Assembly (NCBI RefSeq): GCF_000787395.1
Contig: NZ_JRAA01000002.1
Location: 434,001 to 498,000, forward strand
DNA from: Solemya velum gill symbiont
GTDB taxonomy: Bacteria; Pseudomonadota; Gammaproteobacteria; Chromatiales; Chromatiaceae
Length of the DNA: 64,000 bases
Direction: 5' to 3'
Under the pieces are notes generated by a model. It did not search any database, had not been told where the DNA came from, and saw only the letters and a program-made list of their open reading frames with translations. The position numbers were made by a program, and so were the translations under genes. Shown in pieces: positions 8,466-18,125 of the stretch (position 1 is its first letter; the number at the start of each line of letters is the position of its first letter).

Positions 8466-10297
8466 ATGGCTACCACTACACCACTTCACTTTTCACCGTC
8501 AGACCATGGTGTTGTTAATCATTCAGGCGAACTCGCAACCAGGTCGCAAGTGCTGCAAATGACAACACATACAACACTCGACGAAGTATTCAGACGACGT
8601 GTACGCCTCAATCCTGACTCACTTGCCTACATGCAATACGACGACAAAAAACAAGCCTGGCAAAATTACACATGGAAAGAGACGGCAGACGAAGTTTGCC
8701 TTTGGCAATCAATGCTGAGAAGCCTGCACCTGGTTCAGGGTGACCGTGTCGCAATCATGATGAATAACAGTCGTGAGTGGGTGATCTTTGATCAAGCAGC
8801 TCTCGGACTGGGATTGGTCAGCGTACCCATCTACACCAGTGACAGGGCAGACAATATCGACTGGATCCTGAAAGATGCCGGATGCAAGGCCTTGCTGATC
8901 AAGGGACAGGAACAGTGGGATACCCTGGTTGATATCAGGAGTCGCATTCAAACACTGGATGCACTCTTCTCCTTTGAAGTGCTTTATGATGCACCCTCCA
9001 ATTACAGACTCGTGAAAAAGTCGCTTCCCGGATTTGCAGGCATCCTTGCCAATGGATTGACCAACGCAGATGACCTGGCGACAATCGTCTATACATCAGG
9101 CACAACCGGACGACCCAAGGGCGTCATGCTGACGCACCGTAATATTCTGTTTAATACCGAGGCAGGTCTCAGTGCCGTGGAAGTCAGGGAAGATGACCTG
9201 ATGCTTTCGTTCCTGCCGCTCTCTCACGCCCTGGAGAGAACAATCGGATACTACCTGCCGATTGTCGCAGGAAGCAGTGTTGCCTTTGCACGCTCTATCG
9301 AGCTGCTTGGTGAAGACCTGCAATACGTCAAACCAACCCTGCTTATCTCGGTGCCGAGAATTTATGAACGGGTCCATGCGCGTATCGAGGAGACACTCGC
9401 ATCGTCTTCCGCTGTCAAACAGAGACTGTTTTCCATGGCTGTTAATGTCGGTTGGCACCATTTCCTCCACCGTCAGCATCGTGCCGGATGGTCACCAAAA
9501 CTGTTATTCCACCCTCTTCTGGACCGACTGGTTGGTGCCAAAATACGGTCCAAGCTGGGTGGAAGACTACGATTCGCAATCAGTGGTGGAGCTCCTCTGG
9601 CTCCACCGATCAGCCGATTCTTTATCTCGCTTGGCATTGAGATACTGCAGGGTTACGGTCTCACGGAGACAAGCCCCGTGATATCAGTCAACCGTCTTGA
9701 AGACAATGAGCCTGAAAGCGTCGGCACTCCCCTGCCGGGTATCGAGGTATGTGTCGGAGAGAATGATGAATTACTCACACGCAGTCCTTGTATCATGGCG
9801 GGATACTGGAACCAGCCACAGGCCTCTGCTGAGATCATGACTGGCTGCATACAGGTGACCAGGTCGAGATCGGTCCTCGCGGACACATCAGGATCACCGG
9901 TCGTATCAAGGACATCCTGGTGCTTTCTACAGGCGAGAAAATCGGCCCGTCAGAAATCGAGCAAGCACTCTCCAGTTCTCAACTTGTTGAGCAAGTTCTC
10001 GTAATCGGTGAAGGACACCCCTTCCTGACGGCTCTCGTTGTTGCCAACAAGTCACTTCTGAACGAAAGAATGAATCAAGATGCTGCTCCCGGTAGTACGG
10101 CTGAAAGCGTACTTTTGGAAGCCTTGCTACCCACACTGCATGAAATTCCCGGTTATGTTCACCTGGGTGGTGTTGCTATTGTCGATGAGCCATTCACTAT
10201 TGAAAACGGCATGATGACACCGACAATGAAACTGAAACGCAAAAAGATTCTTGCGAATTACCATGGCATGGTCGAGGTGCTTTATGAGGGACATTAG
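8466..10297 (+). pseudogene. Long-chain acyl-CoA synthetase (FadD/AMP-binding), frameshifted
   Basis: An AMP-forming acyl-CoA ligase, fourth gene of the fad operon, starting 1 bp after the fadJ stop behind AGGAGG. The N-terminal piece reads from 8466 to an aberrant stop at 10004. It carries the P-loop YTSGTTGRPKG (near residue 207) and GYGLTETSP. After SAEIM (about 9838) the expected motif continues in another frame: WLHTGDQVEIG from 9842, then GRIKDILVLSTGEKIGPSEIE and the C-terminal domain, ending at 10297. One missing base between about 9835 and 9842 explains the break. The N-terminal product alone would lack the hinge and the C-terminal catalytic lysine, so it should be inactive. An assembly error is possible. 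Confidence 0.85.
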
Positions 10298-10338
10298 CCT
10301 GATATCTGCGAGCGCTTGAAAGAGTGGGGACAGACAAG

Positions 10339-11129
10339 ATGAACAGACCGTTTCAATGGCTTGGCCGGAACCTGGCGGAGTACCTGAATACTCCGATCAC
10401 AACGCATCGGCCGCATTACCTGGTCAGACCGCAGGAGTTCATGACAATCCTGCGGCCAGGTGATGTTTTACTTGTCGAGGGAAACACACGTATCAGCACG
10501 GCAATCAAGTACCTGACCCAATCACTTGGTCACACTCAGCTCTCTTTATCGGCAATACCATGGGACAGGGACTTGATGCAGAGAGTTCACCCACCCTGGT
10601 TGAGGCTGATATCACGAAAGGCGTGATTACACTCCCCCTGTCAAGGTACGAACATTTCAGCACACGAATCTGTCGACCGATTAATCTATCCAAAACGGAT
10701 TGTGAGCGTGTGATAAATTATGCTGTGAGCCGCATCGGGCACTCCTACGACCTGAAGAATGTATTTGATCTGGCGCGCTACCTTTTACCGACACCACCTG
10801 TACCGTCGTTCATGCGCAGGCGTATGCTTGCTCTCGGCAGTGGCGATCCGACACGGGCTATCTGCAGCACCCTGATAGCACAGGCATTTCAAAGTGTGCA
10901 CTACCCGATTCTGCCAATCATAGAGAAACCATCTCTGAAAGAGCAGATTGAATCCGATACGCGTGTCAACGAGATTCATCACATCAGGCATCACTCGCTG
11001 TTCACGCCCTGTGATTTTGACCTGTCACCCTATTTTCAGGTCATCAAACCAACGCAGGAACTGGGATTCGATTACAAGGCCCTGACATGGAATGATCAAC
11101 TCAAAAAAAAGATTCAGCTATTGTCCTGA
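10339..11129 (+). pseudogene. YiiX/YebB-like permuted papain-fold hydrolase, frameshifted
   Basis: A member of the NlpC/P60-superfamily YiiX group (permuted papain-like amidases). The first frame reads RPGDVLLVEGNTRISTAIKYLTQS, with the family's GDV..VEG start. At about 10524-10527 the frame breaks. The expected WSHSALFIGNTMG continues in the next frame from 10527 and runs through GVITLPLSRYEHF and ICSTLIAQAF (the Cys region) to the stop at 11129. One missing base restores a ~264-residue protein. The start at 10339 (ATG) follows GGGGA by 8 bases. It lies downstream of the fad operon, possibly co-transcribed. The role is unknown; amide or thioester cleavage is the family guess. Confidence 0.75.
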
Positions 11130-11140
11130 TTTCATAAACA

Positions 11141-11914
11141 TCAGGAGACAAGATAGACATCATAAAAGTAGTAAACCGTTACCAGGCTGCCTATCAGTAC
11201 AACAAAACCCCTGACGAGTTGCTGAGGTAACTTGCGCGAGAAATGTGCTGCGATATAGCCTCCGCACAAGGTACCAACCAGGACAAGAACCCCTTCGTAC
11301 CAGGCGATGACTCCATCAGCTATGAAAAGCGCAATTGCGACAAGAGAGACCGTCGAGGAGATCAGCAACTTGATACCGTTCATCGTGTTGATGTTGGTAT
11401 AGCCTGCCAATGCAAGATAACTAAGTGCAATGATTCCAAGCCCGGCATTGAAAAAGCCACCGTAAATAGTGATACCAAGCAGCACGAGGATAAGCATCAG
11501 GTGCCCAAAGGATGATGCATACTTGTGTGCCCCTGCATATTGTCGAAGCGACTGGTTTAATTTCTCACCAAAAACAAACAACAGGATTGCAAACAGAAGC
11601 AACCATGGAATCGCCTCTCGGAACAGGGATTCCGGCATCTGCAGGAGTAGCCATGCACCTGTAACACCACCAAGCAGGCTAATCAGCATGATCAGCGGTA
11701 ACGCTTTTTTATGTTCCCGCAACTCCTTGCGAAAGGCATAGGCACCACTGAGATATCCAGAACAGGAAGCGAAGGTATTTGTTGCGTTAGCGCTGATTGG
11801 TGGCACACCAACAAAAAGCAAGGCGGGAAAAGTGATAAAACTCCCCCCGCCTGCAATCGAGTTAAGCATCCCACCGAAGAACCCTGCTGCAAGCAACAGA
11901 ACCGGCTCAAACAA
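11141..11914 (-). CDS. TSUP (TauE/SafE) family permease
   Basis: A 257-residue membrane protein with about eight helices and the duplicated family hallmarks. The first half has FFGGMLNSIAGGGSFITFPALL. The second half has GGFFNAGLGIIALSYLALAGY. Known members export or import sulfite, sulfoacetate, taurine or related organic anions. The substrate is not predictable here, and no sulfonate genes are adjacent. It converges on the YiiX-like gene with an 11-bp gap; an inverted repeat (TCCTGAT/ATCAGGA, about 11125-11147) spans the two stops. The Old Yellow Enzyme gene upstream on the same strand ends only 16 bp away, suggesting one transcript. Confidence 0.85.
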   Translation of the reverse strand: MFEPVLLLAAGFFGGMLNSIAGGGSFITFPALLFVGVPPISANATNTFASCSGYLSGAYAFRKELREHKKALPLIMLISLLGGVTGAWLLLQMPESLFREAIPWLLLFAILLFVFGEKLNQSLRQYAGAHKYASSFGHLMLILVLLGITIYGGFFNAGLGIIALSYLALAGYTNINTMNGIKLLISSTVSLVAIALFIADGVIAWYEGVLVLVGTLCGGYIAAHFSRKLPQQLVRGFVVLIGSLVTVYYFYDVYLVS

Positions 11915-11930
11915 TAGTCTTCATCGCAAA

Positions 11931-13027
11931 CTACCCTTCATAGACCGGGTAATCGGTATAGCCCTCGGCACCTCCGCCGTAAAAAGTATCCATATCAGGC
12001 TGATTTAACGGCCAACCATTTTGCAGACGTGCCGGAAGATCGGGATTTGCAAGATAGGAGGTACCGAAAGCAACCAGGTCTGCTAATCCGCTCGCAAGTG
12101 CATCCTGTGCTCGTTGTGCATCATAGCCTCCACACAAAATCACCGGCCCACTGAAAGCGGCGCGTATTTTCTGTATCAACTCCACGGGGATCGGTGGCAT
12201 TCCAAATGACCCCTGGTCGTTGATATGAAGAAAAGCAATATTCCTTTTCTCAAGCTCGTTGGCAAGATGGATGAAAGTCTCCTCCATCAGTGGATCTTCC
12301 GGCATGGAATTGAACTTACCATTAGGTGAAATACGCACACCGGTTCGCTCAGCGCCAATCGCTTCACTGACGGCATCAACAGTCTCAAGCAACAGGCGGC
12401 AGCGATTCTCGACCGAACCGCCATACTTATCATCGCGGGTATTAACGACAGAGTTGAGAAACTGGTCGAACAGGTAGCCGTTGGCGCCGTGGATTTCGAC
12501 ACCATCCATACCTGCCTCGCGTGCATTCAGCGCGGCCTGTACAAACTCGTTGCGTATTCTCTCAATCCCTTTTGCTTCCAGTGGTACAGGTGTACTGATT
12601 GGAACGTTAGCCGGGTTGCCATCCTCGTCGCAAAGCAGACGGCATCTCCGGGCGCCTCGTCTGTTGCGCCCTCCGGTTGCTCATTATTCGGCTGAAGACT
12701 GGTATGAGAGACACGTCCGGTATGCCATATCTGTGCATAAATCTGGCATGACTTCTCATGCACTGCTGCAGTCACCTGCTTCCATCCGTCCGTTTGCTCA
12801 CGTGTATAGATACCGGGTGTCCAAAGGTAGCCGCGTGCTTTGTTTGAAACCGGGATCCCCTCAGTAATAATAAGGCCCGCCGTTGCTCGCTGTGCATAAT
12901 ACTCGGCCATCAATGGAGTCGGTATATCCCCCTCGGCTGCACGACAACGGGTCATGGGCGCCATCACCATGCGATTTTTCAGAGATAACGTACGCTCTTC
13001 GTATGGAAGAAATAGTTGTAATGACAT
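11931..13027 (-). pseudogene. Old Yellow Enzyme-family alkene reductase (NemA-like), frameshifted
   Basis: An FMN-dependent ene-reductase related to NemA/N-ethylmaleimide reductase. The N-terminal frame (13027 down to about 12632) has NRMVMAPMTRCRA, EYYAQRATAGLIITEG and QIWHTGR. Near 12629-12633 it breaks after GDAVCF. The expected continuation, DEDGNPANVPIST and then GMDGVEIHGANGYL, lies in another frame that runs to 11931 and ends with the flavin-binding part (CGGYDAQRAQDAL). Adding one base rebuilds a protein of about 365 residues, the normal length. As read, both halves are non-functional. An assembly error is an equal possibility. Confidence 0.85.
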
Positions 13028-13088
13028 GTCTTCTCCTTGTGCCGATCCACCACTATTGAATCAGTCGAGTGCGTGATGAATTCGCCAG

Positions 13089-13751
13089 TTATTTGTAGTA
13101 GGTTTTACCGGTCTTTTTACCCTGCGCCCAGGTATAGTGCCAGCCATCTTTTTTAGTGCCTGTCCAGGCGCCTGACAGGCCATCCTTCTTGCCGTTATCA
13201 AATGTCTCGATTGACCAGTAATCACCACTGACATAGGTCTGCACACCATCTTTCTTCTTATTCTCGTTATAAGTATAGAACCAACCATCCGGCTGACCAT
13301 CCTTGTAGTGGTAAGCGGCGACTTTTTTACCGTTAACGAACTCCTCAACTGACTGATAATCGCCAGAGAAGTAGTGCTGCAGGCCATGCTTCTTCCTGTT
13401 TTCATCATAGTTATAGAACCAGCCATTCGGTTCACCGCCCTTGTAGGACGCTGTGGAGCGTTTCTTGCCGTCCACGTAATACTCAACTGACAGCCTCTCC
13501 TTGTCGAGGTAGAGTTGCAGACCGTGCTTTTTTCGGTCTACCTTGCTGTAGTTCCAGCCATCCTCAAGACCCTCTGTCGAGACAGGTACTGCAAACTCGT
13601 ATTCCCTCGCTTTCATTCCATGCGGGCCTGTCACCTCGGTTTCCGACGAGAGAACAAATATGCCGGCACCTGCATCAACAGTTTCAGTTTCTGTCGCATT
13701 TGCGCTCTGTATCAGAATGAAAATAGAAAGGATTGATAAAAAATGTTTCAT
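13089..13751 (-). CDS. Secreted MORN/YwqK-like repeat protein
   Basis: A 220-residue protein with a Sec signal peptide (MKHFLSILSIFILIQSANA). From about residue 62 it is made of tandem repeats of ~46 residues. Each begins GWxYxYxENxKKxG and contains an aromatic-rich SGDYxSVExFxNGKK segment. Two full copies are flanked by a diverged first copy and a truncated last one. The pattern is like MORN or YwqK-family repeats (toxin-antitoxin-like or scaffold proteins). No catalytic motif is seen. The likely location is periplasm or cell surface. The function is unknown. Confidence 0.6.
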   Translation of the reverse strand: MKHFLSILSIFILIQSANATETETVDAGAGIFVLSSETEVTGPHGMKAREYEFAVPVSTEGLEDGWNYSKVDRKKHGLQLYLDKERLSVEYYVDGKKRSTASYKGGEPNGWFYNYDENRKKHGLQHYFSGDYQSVEEFVNGKKVAAYHYKDGQPDGWFYTYNENKKKDGVQTYVSGDYWSIETFDNGKKDGLSGAWTGTKKDGWHYTWAQGKKTGKTYYK

Positions 13752-13883
13752 GAAATGTTCCCGGTAACTAAATAATCAGAAGCACTCAAGATTACATTCA
13801 AGGAACTGGCAGGTCTACAGTAGATATCCATGTCGACCTATAATATTAGATGAGAGCATCTTTGCTAAAGGAGAATCCGTATA

Positions 13884-14564
13884 GTGTCGACTCTCAAGAA
13901 CATTTTTGGATTATTTCTTCTGTTGACCTGTTCGGTCGCCGTGGCAGAAGAGCCCTTGGTGTGCCCGAATGCAAATGCAACTGTCTCGGGTATGGATACG
14001 GCGGATTTCGTCATGGTGTGTGAGGCAGTCGCTGATACAGCCAAGTTGATGAGCAGTCTCGGTTTCAATACATCGGCGCATCTTGAGATTGAAATTCTGG
14101 ATGACGCTTCCAGGTCACTGCATCCAATACCCATTATCGGCCTATTCAATGCCAAGGTCAGGCGTGTAGAAATAGTCGACTATGCCACACATCTAGCTGG
14201 AACCAGGCTGGGACGTCCATTTGGACTCCCTCCCAGCAGGGAACTCCATTATAGTTTCATAGTGCATGAAGTCAGTCACGCATATACACATGAAAATACC
14301 AGGTTCACCAGGCTGTCGACTGTTGCCCACGAATATATTGCCTATGTTGTTCAGTTTTCGATGATGCCTGCAGAACTAAGAGAATCCATTCTTGACCGGA
14401 TCGATGTACCAGCCTTTACTTGCGATGAGGAGATCAGCGAAGTTTATCTCAACCTGAATCCGAGTTACTTTGCGGTGAAAAGCTGGCGGCACTTTATCAA
14501 GCTGGAAAATGGCAAGGCATACATCAATGCGATACTAAACGGTGAGCATTTGTGTGACGAATAA
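13884..14564 (+). CDS. Exported HExxH (gluzincin-like) putative metalloprotein
   Basis: A 226-residue protein starting at a GTG with AAAGGAGA upstream. It has a signal peptide (to about VAVA). The centre carries HEVSHAYTHEN followed by VAHEYIAYVVQF, that is HExxH plus a downstream AHE. This is the arrangement of zinc-dependent gluzincin peptidases, with the later Glu as a possible third ligand. Four or more cysteines in the mature part could form disulfides in the periplasm. The zinc-peptidase idea rests on the motif alone. It stands alone and converges on a small lipoprotein gene. Confidence 0.6.
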   Translation: MSTLKNIFGLFLLLTCSVAVAEEPLVCPNANATVSGMDTADFVMVCEAVADTAKLMSSLGFNTSAHLEIEILDDASRSLHPIPIIGLFNAKVRRVEIVDYATHLAGTRLGRPFGLPPSRELHYSFIVHEVSHAYTHENTRFTRLSTVAHEYIAYVVQFSMMPAELRESILDRIDVPAFTCDEEISEVYLNLNPSYFAVKSWRHFIKLENGKAYINAILNGEHLCDE

Positions 14565-14612
14565 GAGCGGGTACAAGGTATTTCTTCAATCCATTCTGAA
14601 TATACTGTACAG

Positions 14613-14966
14613 CTACAAGCGCCTGAGACCGATATTCCCGAGGCGAGGCCTTGTAACAATGACTTCACCCTTCTCCTCGTCCTTCTGAATACAGATGGTT
14701 GCCCCGTCTGATGGGCGCTTGCCGGCAAACTCACAATAGGTTCTCTCTCCATTGACATCCATGAAGCCAGCACCACCGACATAGCCATTCTCCTTGAGAA
14801 TCTTGATCACCTGTGACTGACTCATAATCTCATCCTCATTGAGGGAAGATTTGAATTCTGCACGTCTATCGGTATCTGCACTGGATGCTTGCTCCGCGGA
14901 AGAGTCAAATGGATTGCTCTGGCAGGCAGCCAGCAGCAAAAAAGAAATCAGCAACAGCAAACGCAT
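14613..14966 (-). CDS. Small lipoprotein
   Basis: A 117-residue lipoprotein with lipobox LAAC; the lipidated Cys is at residue 15. The mature part starts with a Ser/Ala/Asp-rich linker, then a folded region with ENGYVGGAGFMDVNGERTYCEFAG and a second Cys-containing strand (GATICIQKD). No family was recognised. It sits just after the ABC exporter operon on the same strand (80 bp gap) and could be co-transcribed with it. Confidence 0.6.
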   Translation of the reverse strand: MRLLLLISFLLLAACQSNPFDSSAEQASSADTDRRAEFKSSLNEDEIMSQSQVIKILKENGYVGGAGFMDVNGERTYCEFAGKRPSDGATICIQKDEEKGEVIVTRPRLGNIGLRRL

Positions 14967-15045
14967 CTGGTCATCTCCAGGTAAATAGAAGCATGTTCCG
15001 GAAACTCAAATCACCCCTGAACGGTCCCCTGCATATCATTTGATT

Positions 15046-16245
15046 CTATTCTGCACGCAGTGCTTCAACAGGATCAAGGCTTGCGGCCCTGCGAGCAGGT
15101 GCAACACCTGCAATCACTCCGATTACCACCGCCATCAGTTCGGCGAGCAGAACAAAATACCAGGGCGTGTGCACAGGCAATGCCGGTATCGCCAAGCCCA
15201 GCAGTGCAGCACCACCGGCACCGATGACAAGACCGGCAAATCCACCTGTTGCAGAAAGCAGTACCGCCTCGCCCAGGAACAGGCCAAGCACCTGCCTGCG
15301 ACGTGTACCTAGTGCACGCAGCAGGCCGATTTCATGCGTTCTTTCATTCACGGCGATCGACATAATGGTAAGAATACCAACACCCCCGACAAGCAGGGAG
15401 ATGCCGCCAAGCGCGCCCACCGCGAGTGTCAGGATATCTAGAATTGAACCGAGTGTTTCGAGCATCTCCTCCTGCGTGATAATGGTGAAACCCTCGTAAC
15501 CATGTCGCGCCTGCATGAGACGTGATATTTGCTCTTCGAGCTGCTCCACGTTCGCCGTCGAGCGATATAGCAAATCAATCTCCATGACACCTTCCCGGTT
15601 GAACATCTCGAGTGCTCTGCCGGCAGGTATAAAGAGGGTGTCATCTAGATCAAATCCAAGCATAGTGCCTTTCGATTCCATCACGCCGATCACACGAAAT
15701 CGTTCACTGGCGATACGCACGATCTCGCCGAGGAGACTGCGACTGCCAAACAGCTCATCAGCCATCTTGCTTCCGAGCACCGCGAAAGCACGCGCATTTC
15801 TTGGATCATCATCCGGCAGAAAGCGGCCAATCTTGACATCCATCTGCCATACAGCGGGAACCGCGTGTCCCGCACCAATAATCATGGTGCGCCGACTACG
15901 CTTGCCGAACTCGACCTCAGCATTACCTTGCACCACCGAAACTACCGCCTCAACATCGGCAATACGTTTGAGAGCCTCGGCATCCTCCATGGTCAGCGGA
16001 CGCACCGTGTTGATAACAGCCCCCGACATGCCAAAAGTTGTATTCTTTCCCGGTGTCACTGCAAGGATATTGGTACCGAACTGGCTGAACTCGGCAAGCA
16101 CGAAGCGATGCACTCCCTCGCCGATTGATGTCAGCAGCACCACGGCAGCAACACCAACAGCAATTCCCAGGGCAGTAAGAAAACTGCGCAGGTGCTGTGA
16201 AAAAACAGAACCGAGCGTAAGGCGAATGAAATCTGTTGCCTGCAT
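15046..16245 (-). CDS. MacB/FtsX-type ABC transporter permease 1
   Basis: A 399-residue permease with the MacB layout: one N-terminal helix (LTALGIAVGVAAVVLLTSIG), a large periplasmic domain (about residues 45-270) and three C-terminal helices. SIAVNERTHEIGLLRALGTRRRQVLGLFL lies before the last two. It ends PARRAASLDPVEALRAE, the family's C-terminal signature. It is the last gene of a four-gene operon (adaptor, ATPase, permease 2, permease 1) and starts 1 bp from the upstream stop. Unlike MacB, the ATPase is a separate protein and there are two different permeases, so the exporter is probably a heterodimer. The substrate is unknown. Confidence 0.88.
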   Translation of the reverse strand: MQATDFIRLTLGSVFSQHLRSFLTALGIAVGVAAVVLLTSIGEGVHRFVLAEFSQFGTNILAVTPGKNTTFGMSGAVINTVRPLTMEDAEALKRIADVEAVVSVVQGNAEVEFGKRSRRTMIIGAGHAVPAVWQMDVKIGRFLPDDDPRNARAFAVLGSKMADELFGSRSLLGEIVRIASERFRVIGVMESKGTMLGFDLDDTLFIPAGRALEMFNREGVMEIDLLYRSTANVEQLEEQISRLMQARHGYEGFTIITQEEMLETLGSILDILTLAVGALGGISLLVGGVGILTIMSIAVNERTHEIGLLRALGTRRRQVLGLFLGEAVLLSATGGFAGLVIGAGGAALLGLAIPALPVHTPWYFVLLAELMAVVIGVIAGVAPARRAASLDPVEALRAE

Positions 16246-16246
16246 A

Positions 16247-17452
16247 TCAGTGCCTCATCAACGCATCAACCGGGTCCAGCCGCGCAGCACGCCGTGCCGG
16301 CATAATGCCGAACACCAGGCCGGTAACGATGGCAACAATCAGTGCACTCACATAGGCCCACAATGGCGTTGTCAGCGGAAATGTCGGAAACAATCCATCC
16401 AGTGCCGAGACACCTGCAAAAGAGATCAGAATTCCACTGACTGCACCTATAACTGACAGTAGCGCTGCCTCGGAGAGGAACAGGATGAGTATTTGCCGTT
16501 TTGAGCCACCCAGTGCCTTTAGCAAACCGATCTCGGATGTGCGCTGTGACACGGAGACAAGCATTACATTCATAATCAATACGCCGGCAACAGCAAGACT
16601 GATAGCTGCGATACCAACCACTGTGTAGGTCAACGCCTTGAGGATGCGATCGAATGTACCGAGAATTGCATCCTGCGTAATCACAGTAACATCATCCTCA
16701 CCATCGTGACGCTCACGCAAAATACGAATGACATCCTCTTTTGCTGATGGAATGGTCTCACGCTGGGTGGCCTGCACCATGATTCGAAACAGTGACTCGG
16801 TATTAAACAGTGCCTGCGCGGAAGCGACCGGAATAAAAACAGCGTCACCCATCTCCATACCGAGTGATTGACCTTCATCGCCAAGTATACCAATCACCCT
16901 GTAGCGGTAGCTGTTGATACGGACGGATTGCCCCAGTGCGCGCTCACCGCCAAATAGTTCCTGCCTGATTGTTTCACCAATGACGCAAACAGCATCACCC
17001 CGCTTGATATCAGCGCTTGGCAGGAATCGCCCCTGGCTGATGGCAATTTCGCGAATCTCGCCATAATCCACGGTCGTCCCGATGATAGTCGCCTCGCGTT
17101 CGAGACTTCGAAATGATATCGGCGCTGATCCGACGACAATGGGAGCCACCCTGCTGACCGATGGGCCGCGCAACAATGCATTTGAGTCATCAAGAGTCAG
17201 GTCACGTGGCACAGCACCCAGAAGCGGAGGTGCTCCTCCGGTTGTTTCGGAGCGTCCGGGCAAGACAATGAGGAGATGCGTACCAAGTGCCGAGAACTGG
17301 TTGACTACATAGAGACGTGCTGCTTCTCCGAGCGTGCTGAGCATGACAACCGAGGCAACACCGATCGACATCGCCAGCAACAGCAAAAATGCACGTACAG
17401 GTGAACCGCTGACGTTACTGAAACCGTAGCGGACTGTATCCCCGACGCGCAT
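16247..17452 (-). CDS. MacB/FtsX-type ABC transporter permease 2
   Basis: A 401-residue permease, paralogue of its downstream neighbour: the first helix (AFLLLLAMSIGVASVVML), a periplasmic MacB-PCD domain, and the C-terminal FtsX block with VSQRTSEIGLLKALGGSKRQ, ending PARRAARLDPVDALMRH. The start is MRVGDTVRYGF at 17452, just after the ATPase stop. The frame is open further upstream but overlaps the ATPase and has non-protein-like composition. It belongs to a tripartite exporter with the ATPase and HlyD-type adaptor. No dedicated outer-membrane channel is encoded nearby; TolC-like partners usually lie elsewhere. Confidence 0.88.
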   Translation of the reverse strand: MRVGDTVRYGFSNVSGSPVRAFLLLLAMSIGVASVVMLSTLGEAARLYVVNQFSALGTHLLIVLPGRSETTGGAPPLLGAVPRDLTLDDSNALLRGPSVSRVAPIVVGSAPISFRSLEREATIIGTTVDYGEIREIAISQGRFLPSADIKRGDAVCVIGETIRQELFGGERALGQSVRINSYRYRVIGILGDEGQSLGMEMGDAVFIPVASAQALFNTESLFRIMVQATQRETIPSAKEDVIRILRERHDGEDDVTVITQDAILGTFDRILKALTYTVVGIAAISLAVAGVLIMNVMLVSVSQRTSEIGLLKALGGSKRQILILFLSEAALLSVIGAVSGILISFAGVSALDGLFPTFPLTTPLWAYVSALIVAIVTGLVFGIMPARRAARLDPVDALMRH

Positions 17453-17453
17453 C

Positions 17454-18125
17454 TCAACTGATATCCTTGCTGATACTGCCGTCAACCATGCGAATCCTGC
17501 GCGTAGCACGCTCGCCGATTTCCATATCGTGAGTGACGACAATAAGAATAATTCCCTGCTTGTTGAGCGCTTCCAGCACCTCGATGACAGATTCACCCGA
17601 TACATGGTCGAGGTTGCCGGTTGGCTCGTCTGCCAGCAGTATCGTCGGCTGCATGATGGTCGCACGCGCAATAGCAACACGCTGGCGCTGTCCGCCAGAG
17701 AGCTGGTCAGGTCGGTGATCGGCACGGTCGAGCAGGTCGACGTTATCCAGTGCCTTTTCAACAATCACCTGGCGCTCTTTTGGCGCCATGCCCGAAAGCA
17801 TCAGCGGCAAAGCGACATTCTCGGCCGCGGTGAGGCGTGGTACCAGGTGATAGGACTGGAACACGAAACCGATCCTGTGACGCCTGGTGTCAGCCTGCTC
17901 ATTGTCACCCATGCTGGTGGTATCGATACTGTCAAGCCTGTAAGTACCGGACGTTGGCCGGTCCAGCAGACCGAGAATATTCAGCAGCGTTGACTTGCCG
18001 GAGCCGGATGGCCCCATAATTGAGAGGTACTCACCCTTTTTAATTGTCAGGGTGACATGCTTCAGCGCATGAACCTCTTCATCGCCAACCTGGAAGACAC
18101 GCTCAATTGAATCGAGTTCTATCAT
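17454..18125 (-). CDS. ABC transporter ATP-binding protein (LolD/MacB type)
   Basis: A 223-residue ATPase. It has Walker A GPSGSGKST near residue 40, the Q-loop VFQSYHLVP, the signature LSGGQRQRVAIARA, and Walker B ILLADEPTGNLD with the H-loop VVTHD. The DEPTGNLD motif marks the LolD/MacB/FtsE group. It is translationally coupled to the adaptor (4-base overlap) and to permease 2. It powers the mechanotransmission-type exporter formed by the two FtsX-like permeases. Confidence 0.93.
   Translation of the reverse strand: MIELDSIERVFQVGDEEVHALKHVTLTIKKGEYLSIMGPSGSGKSTLLNILGLLDRPTSGTYRLDSIDTTSMGDNEQADTRRHRIGFVFQSYHLVPRLTAAENVALPLMLSGMAPKERQVIVEKALDNVDLLDRADHRPDQLSGGQRQRVAIARATIMQPTILLADEPTGNLDHVSGESVIEVLEALNKQGIILIVVTHDMEIGERATRRIRMVDGSISKDIS

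Noticed and set aside
16247-17764. Longer permease starting at 17764
   Set aside because: The extra ~105 residues overlap the ATPase gene and have Ser/Arg-rich shadow-frame composition; MRVGDTVRYGF at 17452 is the family-like start.
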